NCBI RefSeq assembly: GCF_000775915.1
Contig: NZ_BBLT01000002.1
Location: 1 to 64,000, forward strand
Length of the DNA: 64,000 nucleotides
Direction: 5' to 3'
DNA from: Sporocytophaga myxococcoides
GTDB taxonomy: Bacteria > Bacteroidota > Bacteroidia > Cytophagales > Cytophagaceae
Every line of letters starts with the position of its first letter. Position 1 is the first letter of the stretch. A program made the translations under genes and the position numbers. Below, one piece after another: positions 16,510 to 24,458 of this stretch. A model generated the notes under the pieces. It saw only the letters and a program-made list of their open reading frames with translations, made no database searches and was not told the origin of the DNA.

Positions 16510-17190
16510 ATGAAAATACTTTTGGTTGAAGATGAAATAAAAGTTGCATCCTTTATCAAAAAGGGGCTTGAAGAGCAGTTGCACGAAGTAACAGTTGCAT
16601 ATGACGGATATACAGGTAAGCAGATGGCTTTAGCTAATACTTATGAAATGTTTATTCTGGATATCAATTTACCTCAGATTAATGGTGTTCAACTTTGCAA
16701 AGATCTCAGAGCAGCTAATATCCAGGCGCCTGTTTTAATCCTCACTGCTTTGGGCACTACTGATAATAAAGTCACAGGATTAGATGCCGGTGCAGATGAC
16801 TATCTGGTAAAACCTTTTGAATTTCCTGAGTTACTGGCGCGTCTCAGAGCACTTTCAAGAAGAACTACTTTACAAAATTCAGGCGGAACAAAATATAAAA
16901 TTGCTGATCTGGAAATGGATACTGATACCAAAACCGTTATCAGATCCGGAAAGAAAATTGATTTAACAGCTAAAGAATTTTCTTTGCTCGAATACCTTTT
17001 GAAGAATAAGGGAAGGGTTATTTCCAGAGTAGACATCGCCGAAAAAGTATGGGAAATTTCATTTGATACCGGTACCAATGTAATCGATGTTTATATCAAT
17101 TTTTTAAGAAAAAAAATAGACAAGGACTTTTCTCCTAAGCTTATTCATACGCTGGTAGGTATGGGTTATGTAATAAAAGTGGAAGATTAA
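16510..17190 (+). CDS. OmpR/PhoB-family response regulator
   Basis: The 226-residue protein has a receiver domain with the acidic pair near Glu7/Asp8, the phospho-acceptor Asp51 in FILDINLP, a switch Thr in ILTALG, and Lys101 in VKPFE. A winged-helix DNA-binding domain follows (about residues 125-224), with LTAKEFSLLEYLLKNKGRVI and the recognition helix VIDVYINFLRKKID. It resembles CusR/CzcR regulators that control metal efflux. The histidine kinase follows after one base. The efflux operon lies downstream, and two candidate tandem-repeat operators flank the pair. Confidence 0.93.
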   Translation: MKILLVEDEIKVASFIKKGLEEQLHEVTVAYDGYTGKQMALANTYEMFILDINLPQINGVQLCKDLRAANIQAPVLILTALGTTDNKVTGLDAGADDYLVKPFEFPELLARLRALSRRTTLQNSGGTKYKIADLEMDTDTKTVIRSGKKIDLTAKEFSLLEYLLKNKGRVISRVDIAEKVWEISFDTGTNVIDVYINFLRKKIDKDFSPKLIHTLVGMGYVIKVED

Positions 17191-17191
17191 T

Positions 17192-18556
17192 ATGAAGATA
17201 AGAAGTAAACTGACTTTAAAGTTTACAGGTATTGTTGCATTGGTTTTGCTTATTTTCAGTATAGCTGTATTTTATCTTTCTGAAATCAACAGGTACAATG
17301 TTTTTGAAGATCGCCTTGAAGAAAGAGCGCTTAATACTGCAAGGATGTATCTTGAAGTCGATGAAATAGATGAAAGATTATTAAAGATCCTGAGAAGAAA
17401 CCATCTTAAATCCCTTCCTTCAGAATTTGTAAGGATATATGATAAAAATTATAATCCTGTTTTTCTAGATGACACTATAAATTATCCTCTGGATAAGAAC
17501 TGGTTAAGCAAGATTCAGGAAGAAGGGAGTTTAAGTTATGAAGATGGAATCAGACAAATAGTAGGAGTTTTTTATTCTGACAATCAGGGAGATTTTTTTA
17601 TCGTTGCAAGTGCGATTGATTGGTATGGCCATAAAAAACTAAAGAACCTTGAGGTAGTACTCACTGTCGGATATTTCATATCACTCATTATTGTTTATTT
17701 CTTAGGACAGATTTTTGCAAGGGAAGCATTAAAGCCTATTCAGAAAGTTGTTAGCCAGGTGCAAAAAATATCGGCATCCAGTCTTCACCTGAGAGTCGAT
17801 GAAGGAAATGGCAAAGATGAAATATCTGATCTTGCAATCACCTTCAATACCATGTTTACAAGGATTGAAACAGCTTTTGATTTGCAAAAAACTTTTGTGT
17901 CCAATGCCTCGCATGAATTACGAACTCCACTTACTACTATTACCGGAGAAATCAGCGTGGCTTTAATGAAAGACAGAACTGTAGAGGAATATAAAGAGAT
18001 CTTAAAGTCTTCGCTGGAGGAAGCAAAAGAGCTAACCAAGCTTATTAATGATCTCTTGGAATTGGCTCAGACAGGCATTGATACAAATTCTGTGCTTATG
18101 GGAAATCTCGACCTAAGCGAAACGATCAGGAAAGCTACGGATGAGGTTTTAAGAAGAAATCCTGATGCTGCGTTGTGCCTAAATATGGCTAAAACATATC
18201 CCAATGGACCAGTTGTATTTGGTAATGAAAAACTCCTGCTAACGTGTTTTCTGAATATAATTGGAAATGCGCTTAAGTTTTCTGAAGGTAAAGAAGTTGT
18301 AATCGATTTTTCTTTTAATGATCATGAAGCCTCTATTGCTATTACAGATAAAGGATTTGGAATTAGTGAGGAGGAATTAAAGAATATTTTTGTACCATTT
18401 TATAGGGCAGAAAGATCAGGAAGTTTGCAAGGCCATGGAATCGGACTGCCACTTACAAAGAAAATTGTTAATATCCATAGAGGAAGGATAGAGGTTCAGT
18501 CAATCCCAGATAGGGGAACAACCTTCAACATATTTTTTCCGGTTTTATTTATTTAA
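17192..18556 (+). CDS. Sensor histidine kinase (HAMP/HisKA/HATPase)
   Basis: The 454-residue kinase has two membrane helices (about residues 10-30 and 152-175) enclosing a periplasmic sensor region of about 120 residues. A HAMP linker, the HisKA motif SNASHELRTPLTTITGEI with His241, and the ATPase N, G1 (DKGFGIS) and G2 (GHGIGLPLTKKI) boxes follow. The position beside the response regulator and just before a CusCBA-type operon suggests that it senses periplasmic metal. I see no obvious His/Met metal-binding cluster in the sensor region, so the ligand remains open. Its stop codon overlaps the first repeat of operator site B. Confidence 0.92.
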   Translation: MKIRSKLTLKFTGIVALVLLIFSIAVFYLSEINRYNVFEDRLEERALNTARMYLEVDEIDERLLKILRRNHLKSLPSEFVRIYDKNYNPVFLDDTINYPLDKNWLSKIQEEGSLSYEDGIRQIVGVFYSDNQGDFFIVASAIDWYGHKKLKNLEVVLTVGYFISLIIVYFLGQIFAREALKPIQKVVSQVQKISASSLHLRVDEGNGKDEISDLAITFNTMFTRIETAFDLQKTFVSNASHELRTPLTTITGEISVALMKDRTVEEYKEILKSSLEEAKELTKLINDLLELAQTGIDTNSVLMGNLDLSETIRKATDEVLRRNPDAALCLNMAKTYPNGPVVFGNEKLLLTCFLNIIGNALKFSEGKEVVIDFSFNDHEASIAITDKGFGISEEELKNIFVPFYRAERSGSLQGHGIGLPLTKKIVNIHRGRIEVQSIPDRGTTFNIFFPVLFI

Positions 18557-18608
18557 TGTCCTTTTAATTCTCTTTTAATTACCCTTTAACTATAAGGAAA
18601 GAGCTTTG
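18551..18608 (+). promoter_or_regulatory. Four-copy 11-bp-period operator with TTTG element (site B)
   Basis: Heptamers ATTTAAT, TTTTAAT, TTTTAAT and CTTTAAC start at 18551, 18562, 18573 and 18584, an exact 11-bp period. TTTG at 18605-18608 follows 21 bases after the start of the last repeat, exactly as at site A. The element overlaps the kinase stop codon and lies about 130 bases upstream of the TolC-family gene. It is the likely activator site of the efflux operon, with the adjacent OmpR-type regulator the natural candidate to bind it. Confidence 0.65.
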
Positions 18609-18740
18609 TCTAAGGAAGACTAAAATATTCCAGATTAATAAACTAAATGCTGGGAATTGTCTTGACAGGACAGAATTACTACAGAATCCATCATTTTTTT
18701 TGGGATTTAAATTAACACGAAGGGGATAAAATCATAAGTA

Positions 18741-20024
18741 ATGAAATGGTTATTAAGCATACTTCTAAGCATTGAGCTATTAGTTGGTGCAGATGTTTTT
18801 GGACAAAATCAGGTATTTTCAGATACTGTTAAAATCACTGTTGCGGAAGCGGATAAAAGGTTCCTGGAGAAAAATCTATTATTGTTAGCATCCAGATATG
18901 ATATAGATGCTGCTAAAGCTCAGGTTCTTCAGGCGCGATTGTGGGAAAATCCTTCTGTATATTATGAACAAAACGTTTATAATCCTCAATCAAAAAAATA
19001 TTTTGACGCATCAAAAAGTGGCGAATTTATTCTTGAGGCATCTCAGCTTATAATGTTGGCAGGAAAGAGAAATAAAAGAATTAAGCTTGGCAATACCAAT
19101 GCTGAAATTGCAGAATACCAGTTTTTCGATCTCCTTCGTACTCTTAAGTATGAATTAAGAACAAACCTGATAGAGCTTTATTTTCTTCAGCAATCTTATT
19201 ATATGTTCCAAGATGAGATACGTACGATGAGAAATACTGTAAAGCTTTATCAGACACAATATGAAAAGGGTAATATACCTTTGAAAGAAATCATTCGTCT
19301 TAAGGCATTCCTTTTTAACATGGAAAATGAAAGCAAGGATCTGCTTTCCCAGATTACATTAAGGCAGACTACACTGCATGTCCTTTTGAACGACAAGTCC
19401 AGGTCCTTTTTTTCTCCTGTACTGGATAAGAAAGAGATCGATAGTCTAAATGTGAGAGAAGTGAACCTTCAATCCCTTATAGATTCAGCTAATGTAAACA
19501 GGTATGATCTGAAAGCGTATAGATCTTCGCAAAAATATGAAGAGCAAAACCTAGCTTACCAAAAAGCTCTTGCAGTTCCAGACCTTAGATTTGGTGGGGT
19601 CTTTGACAGAAATGGTAATTATATTCCAAATTATTATGCTGTGTCTATAGCAATGGATCTTCCATTGCTTAACAGAAATCAGGGCAATATAGAAATAGCC
19701 AAAAAGAAATTTGAAAGAAGTAAGGTGCTAACAGAGGAATATGAAAACAGGGTAGAGGCAGAGGTAGCTGGAGCATTAAGCAGATCAATTGAGTACAATG
19801 ACCTCTATTCAAATTTTGATAATAAGTTTACCGGTGAATTTGACAGACTTATTGGAGGTATTCTTATAAACTATGAAAAGCGAAATATAACGTTAATTGA
19901 ATTCATAGACTTTTACGAAGCATACAAAGCTTCTGTAATTCAAATGAACCAATTGCAGATCAACAGATTGAATGCATTTGAAGAGCTTAATTTTTCAGTA
20001 GGAAAGCCTGTCATTAAATATTGA
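18741..20024 (+). CDS. TolC-family outer membrane efflux protein (CusC/CzcC-like)
   Basis: The 427-residue protein has a signal peptide (residues 1-20) and the alternating long helices typical of TolC proteins, with conserved ENPSVYYEQ and GEFILEASQLIMLAGKRNKR regions. It forms the outer-membrane channel of a tripartite pump. Family members trimerise and dock to the periplasmic adaptor. The adaptor gene follows with the start about 12 bases after the stop, and the RND pump gene comes after that, in the order C-B-A. Transcription is probably driven from the operator region at 18551-18608. Confidence 0.88.
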   Translation: MKWLLSILLSIELLVGADVFGQNQVFSDTVKITVAEADKRFLEKNLLLLASRYDIDAAKAQVLQARLWENPSVYYEQNVYNPQSKKYFDASKSGEFILEASQLIMLAGKRNKRIKLGNTNAEIAEYQFFDLLRTLKYELRTNLIELYFLQQSYYMFQDEIRTMRNTVKLYQTQYEKGNIPLKEIIRLKAFLFNMENESKDLLSQITLRQTTLHVLLNDKSRSFFSPVLDKKEIDSLNVREVNLQSLIDSANVNRYDLKAYRSSQKYEEQNLAYQKALAVPDLRFGGVFDRNGNYIPNYYAVSIAMDLPLLNRNQGNIEIAKKKFERSKVLTEEYENRVEAEVAGALSRSIEYNDLYSNFDNKFTGEFDRLIGGILINYEKRNITLIEFIDFYEAYKASVIQMNQLQINRLNAFEELNFSVGKPVIKY

Positions 20025-20035
20025 TATTATCTCAT

Positions 20036-21115
20036 ATGAAAAAGATATATTTTATAATCGTCTCTGCTGTTTTAGCAGTGAGTTGTTCTAAAAAACAAGT
20101 TGAAGTACATGAAGAAAAGTTTTGCCTGAGCGATACTATGAGTCGAGTTATATCCATTGATACAGTTAAAAGGCAAAAATTAGCAACTGAACTGATCTTG
20201 TCAGGAAAAGTAACTGCAAATGAAGACAAAGTAGTTAAAGTGTTTCCTTTAGTTGGGGGTAACATTGAAGACCTAAGGGTTGAATTGGGAGATTATGTAG
20301 AGAAAGGACAAACATTGGCAATCATTCAGAGTAGCGAAATCGCAGATTTTGAAAAGCAGTTAATTTCGGCTGAATCAAATCTTTCTGTAGCACAGAAAAG
20401 CTTTTCTGTAACCCAGGACATGTACAAAGCTGGTCTGGCTTCTGAGAAAGAAATGGTTATGGACAGGAAAGAACTTGAAAAGGCCGAAAGTGAATTGAAG
20501 AGAATCAAAGAGGTTTTTAGAATTTACGGTGTACAGGGTAATTCTGTATATACAATGAAAGCTCCTATTTCTGGATTCATTATTGAAAAGAATGTTACTG
20601 AAAATATGCAGTTCAGAACTGAAAGCGCAAATAACTTCTTCACCATTTCCGGGCTTGATGAAATCTGGGTCATCGCTAATGTTTATGAAACGGATATCAA
20701 TAAGGTAAAGATTGGTTATGACGCGGAGATAAAAGTACTGCCCTATCCTGATAAAGTATTCAAAGGGAAGATAGATAAGATCTTTAATGTTCTGGATCCT
20801 GCTACACGTGTGATGAAAGTACGTGTTAAGATGAATAACAAAGGTTATGAATTGAAACCTGAAATGTATGCACATGTGATTGTACGGTATGAAGAAGGAG
20901 ATCATTCCATGATTGCAGTTCCATCTGAAAGCATTGTTTTTGACAAAAACAGAAATTTTGTAATGGTCTATACTGACAAGTGTTCTATTGAAACCAGAGA
21001 GGTTGAGATTCAACAAAGGTTAAATACGATTACTTACATCAAAAGCGGCCTGAAAGAAGGTGAGAGGATCATCTCAAATCATCAGTTATTGGTTTATAAT
21101 GCGCTTAATAACTAA
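20036..21115 (+). CDS. RND efflux periplasmic adaptor, lipoprotein (CusB/CzcB-like)
   Basis: The start at 20036 gives MKKIYFIIVSAVLAVSC, a lipoprotein signal with the lipobox AVSC. An upstream TTG at 20021 is in frame but less likely. Typical membrane-fusion features follow: a lipoyl/barrel-sandwich half (GGNIEDLRVELGDYVEKGQTLA), an alpha-helical hairpin (about residues 100-160), the second lipoyl half (MKAPISGFIIEKNVTE), and beta-barrel domains. It links the inner-membrane RND pump to the TolC-family channel. The order within the operon supports metal efflux. Confidence 0.9.
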   Translation: MKKIYFIIVSAVLAVSCSKKQVEVHEEKFCLSDTMSRVISIDTVKRQKLATELILSGKVTANEDKVVKVFPLVGGNIEDLRVELGDYVEKGQTLAIIQSSEIADFEKQLISAESNLSVAQKSFSVTQDMYKAGLASEKEMVMDRKELEKAESELKRIKEVFRIYGVQGNSVYTMKAPISGFIIEKNVTENMQFRTESANNFFTISGLDEIWVIANVYETDINKVKIGYDAEIKVLPYPDKVFKGKIDKIFNVLDPATRVMKVRVKMNNKGYELKPEMYAHVIVRYEEGDHSMIAVPSESIVFDKNRNFVMVYTDKCSIETREVEIQQRLNTITYIKSGLKEGERIISNHQLLVYNALNN

Positions 21116-21184
21116 TATTTAATCTCAGTGCATTTTAATCATCAAGGATCTTTCATTTAAGATCAGCCATTTACAATTACATCT

Positions 21185-24100
21185 ATGAAGCGGTTTATTG
21201 GAAATATTGTTGGGTTTTCTTTAAAACATAAATTCTTTGTTTTTTTTGCAACCTTAGTATTGATTATTGCAGGTATATTCAGCTATCTGAATACTCCTAT
21301 TGAAGCTTTTCCGGACGTGACAAACGCTCGGGTTCAGATTATAACGCAATGGCCTGGAAGAAGTGCGGAAGAGGTTGAGAAGTTCATTACCATACCTATT
21401 GAAGTGGAAATGAATGCGGTGCCGGGTAAGACAAGTTTAAGGTCAATTTCTCTTTTCGGTTTATCCGTCGTTACCATGATATTCGATGATGATGTTGATG
21501 ATTTTACCGCAAGGCAAAATGCAATCAACCGTCTTATGAATGTGAACCTGCCTGATGATGTAGAACCTGAAATGCAACCACCTTATGGTCCTACTGGTGA
21601 AATTTTCAGATATACACTTCATAGTAAAACTAAGGATGTTAGAGAACTGAAGACCATTCAGGACTGGATCATTGACAGAAATCTGAAAGGTGTGCATGGA
21701 ATAGCGGATGTTGTAAGCTTTGGAGGAGAAGTTAAAAGCTATGAACTAAGCATTAATCCTGATTTATTAAAGAACTATAACCTGACAGCTCTTGATGTTT
21801 ATGATGCAGTTACAAAAAGCAATATGAATGTAGGAGGTGATGTTATAGAAAAAAATGATCAGGCATATGTAGTTAGAGGTATCGGTCAGCTAAAGAACAT
21901 ATCCGATATTGAAAATATTATTGTCAATGAAATAAGTGGTACTCCTATTTTTGTAAAACATGTTGCAAAGGTAAGGGAGCATCATCTGCCAAAGCTCGGT
22001 TATGTTTCCAGAGATACAACAAAAAATCTGGTAGAAGGAATTGTAATCATGAGGAAAGCAGAAAATCCTAGTATGGTGCTTGCCGGACTTAAGGAGAAAA
22101 TTGAAGAGCTTAATGATTACATACTCCCAAATGATGTCAAGATAGTGCCATTTTATGACAGGTCTACTCTTATTGGTTTTACTACACGTACAGTAACAAA
22201 AAACCTGATTGAAGGGATTGTTTTGGTTACTGTCATTGTATTTATTTTCATGGCAGACTGGAGAACTACCATTACTGTTTCCATTATAATTCCGTTGGCA
22301 TTGTTGTTTGCCTTTATGTGTATGCGGATCAAAGGCATGTCTGCAAACCTCCTATCAATGGGTGCAATTGACTTTGGGATTATCATAGATGGGGCGGTGG
22401 TGATGGTGGAAGGATTGTTTGTGATGCTTGATCATAAAGCGAGCAAATTCGGTATGGATCGTTTTAACAAACTGGCTAAAATGGGCTGGATAAAAGAAAC
22501 CGGAGCTGAACTGGGAAAGTCTATCTTCTTTTCTAAATTAATCATTATAACAGCACTCCTGCCTATATTTTCATTCCAAAAGGTGGAAGGAAAGATGTTT
22601 TCTCCTCTCGCATGGACTTTGGGATTTGCGCTGCTTGGAGCCTTGATTTATACACTCACTTTGGTGCCGGTTTTAAGCCATATTCTTTTAAATAAAAATG
22701 TTAAAGAGAAGCATAATTTCTTTGTTGAGTTTGTAAACAATATAGTTACGAAAGCTTTTTCATTCGTTTTTAAACATAAGAAGGTAAGCTTCATGACTTC
22801 ATTAGTTGCGCTTGGAATAGGTTTGTTTTCATTTACATTTCTTGGCTCAGAATTCTTACCACAGCTGAATGAGGGGGCAGTTTACATAAGAGCCAGCATG
22901 CCTATGAGCTCATCATTGAATGAGTCCATTTCAATGACGAATAAAATCCGCAAATCCATTTCGTCTTTTGATGAAGTAAATGCTGTAATGAGTCAGACCG
23001 GAAGACCCAACGATGGAACAGATCCTACCGGGTTCTTTAATATTGAATTCCACGTTGATCTGAAACCAAAAGAGAATTGGCAAAGAAAAATCAGTAAGGA
23101 TGAATTGATCACTCAAATGAAAAACAAGCTTGCTGTATATCAGGGAATCAGCTTTAACTTCTCTCAGCCAATTATGGATAACGTAGAAGAAGCGGTTTCC
23201 GGGGTGAAGGGTTCTATGGCAGTTAAGATTTTTGGTGATGACTTTGGAAGGCTAGAAGAACTTGGCGAACAGGTTAATAAAATTTTATCAGGTGTTGAAG
23301 GTATTGAGGATCTGGGTATAATCAGATTGATTGGTCAGCCAGAAATGCGCATTGAACTCAATCAGCAAAAGATGGCGATCTATGGAGTGAGGACAGAAGA
23401 TGCGCAACGTGTTATAGAAATGGCAATTGGAGGAAAAACGGCATCAAAGATGTATGAGGGGGAGAAGAAGTTTGATATTGTTGTAAGATATCTTCCTCAG
23501 TTTAGAAAGACAGAAGAGCAAATTGCAAATATTACTGTTCCTACAATTCATGGAAACAGAGTGTTGCTGAAAGAGCTTGCGAAAATTCACCCGGAAACAG
23601 GTCCGGCATTTGTCTATAGAGAAGGTAATCACAGATTTATTGCTGTGAAGTTCTCTGTGCGAGGTAGGGACTTAGGAAGTACTATTAATGAGGCTCAGGA
23701 AAAAGTTCAGAAATCGGTGAAGCTGGATAAGGGAATGAAAGTAGAGTGGAAGGGTGAGTTTGAAAACCAGGTAAGAGCCACCAAAAGGCTTGGACAGGTT
23801 GTGCCGCTGAGTATTCTTTTGATCTTCCTTATTCTTTTTGTGACCTTCGGAAATCTGAAAGATGCGGTCCTTGTTTTATTGAATGTACCTTTTGCGTTAA
23901 TAGGAGGTATCTGGGCATTGTTGATTACAAATACTAATTTTAGTATTTCTGCTGGTGTCGGATTCATTGCACTGTTCGGTATTTGTATTCAGAATGGGGT
24001 GATTCTTACCACTGTATTTAAGAATAATTTAAGAGAAGGAATGTCATTGACGGATACACTTGTTGATGGGGTAAGATCACGGATAAGGCCGGTAGTAATG

Positions 24101-24295
24101 ACTGCGATGATGGCTGCATTGGGACTTTTGCCTGCAGCACTGTCAACGGGTATTGGCTCAGAAACTCAAAAGCCTCTTGCCATCGTAGTAATCGGAGGTT
24201 TGATAACAGCGACGGTGCTCACACTACTTATTTTTCCATTAATATTTGAATGGGTTTATAAGAGAAATATGGATTTTGAAAGACAGTTAGATTAA
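21185..24295 (+). CDS. Heavy-metal RND efflux pump (CusA/CzcA family)
   Basis: The 1036-residue inner-membrane antiporter has the heavy-metal RND signature, with the TM4 motif DFGIIIDGAVVMVE carrying the proton-relay acids. N-terminal segments PIEAFPDVTNARVQI and QWPGRSAEEVE are typical of CzcA/CusA. Twelve membrane helices and two large periplasmic loops are readable. It exports metal cations using the proton gradient. Whether the substrate is Cu/Ag or Co/Zn/Cd cannot be told with certainty. I did not find a convincing Met-triad pattern, which leans slightly towards a Czc-like specificity. A terminator follows. Confidence 0.92.
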   Translation: MKRFIGNIVGFSLKHKFFVFFATLVLIIAGIFSYLNTPIEAFPDVTNARVQIITQWPGRSAEEVEKFITIPIEVEMNAVPGKTSLRSISLFGLSVVTMIFDDDVDDFTARQNAINRLMNVNLPDDVEPEMQPPYGPTGEIFRYTLHSKTKDVRELKTIQDWIIDRNLKGVHGIADVVSFGGEVKSYELSINPDLLKNYNLTALDVYDAVTKSNMNVGGDVIEKNDQAYVVRGIGQLKNISDIENIIVNEISGTPIFVKHVAKVREHHLPKLGYVSRDTTKNLVEGIVIMRKAENPSMVLAGLKEKIEELNDYILPNDVKIVPFYDRSTLIGFTTRTVTKNLIEGIVLVTVIVFIFMADWRTTITVSIIIPLALLFAFMCMRIKGMSANLLSMGAIDFGIIIDGAVVMVEGLFVMLDHKASKFGMDRFNKLAKMGWIKETGAELGKSIFFSKLIIITALLPIFSFQKVEGKMFSPLAWTLGFALLGALIYTLTLVPVLSHILLNKNVKEKHNFFVEFVNNIVTKAFSFVFKHKKVSFMTSLVALGIGLFSFTFLGSEFLPQLNEGAVYIRASMPMSSSLNESISMTNKIRKSISSFDEVNAVMSQTGRPNDGTDPTGFFNIEFHVDLKPKENWQRKISKDELITQMKNKLAVYQGISFNFSQPIMDNVEEAVSGVKGSMAVKIFGDDFGRLEELGEQVNKILSGVEGIEDLGIIRLIGQPEMRIELNQQKMAIYGVRTEDAQRVIEMAIGGKTASKMYEGEKKFDIVVRYLPQFRKTEEQIANITVPTIHGNRVLLKELAKIHPETGPAFVYREGNHRFIAVKFSVRGRDLGSTINEAQEKVQKSVKLDKGMKVEWKGEFENQVRATKRLGQVVPLSILLIFLILFVTFGNLKDAVLVLLNVPFALIGGIWALLITNTNFSISAGVGFIALFGICIQNGVILTTVFKNNLREGMSLTDTLVDGVRSRIRPVVMTAMMAALGLLPAALSTGIGSETQKPLAIVVIGGLITATVLTLLIFPLIFEWVYKRNMDFERQLD

Positions 24296-24319
24296 AGTTT
24301 GTTATTCCCATAGTTTCTT

Positions 24320-24349
24320 AAATGTCCCGGCAATGGTCGGGACATTTTT
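24320..24349 (+). terminator. Terminator of the metal efflux operon
   Basis: The arms AAATGTCCCG and CGGGACATTT pair around an 8-base loop and are followed by a T run. The hairpin lies 25 bases after the RND pump stop codon. Confidence 0.88.
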
Positions 24350-24458
24350 GTTTCAAAGATTATATTAACTTATTATCTTTTAGTGAGTGTAAAGAGAAGT
24401 TATTCCTTTCAATACTTTTTAACTTTTTGCTTTAATCCTTTCGCTTTCCGCTTCCAAA

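Noticed and set aside
20375-21016. 213-codon minus-strand frame inside the efflux adaptor gene
   Set aside because: It is the antisense shadow of a clear CusB-like protein. Its composition (Phe, Ile and His rich) is typical of antisense frames.
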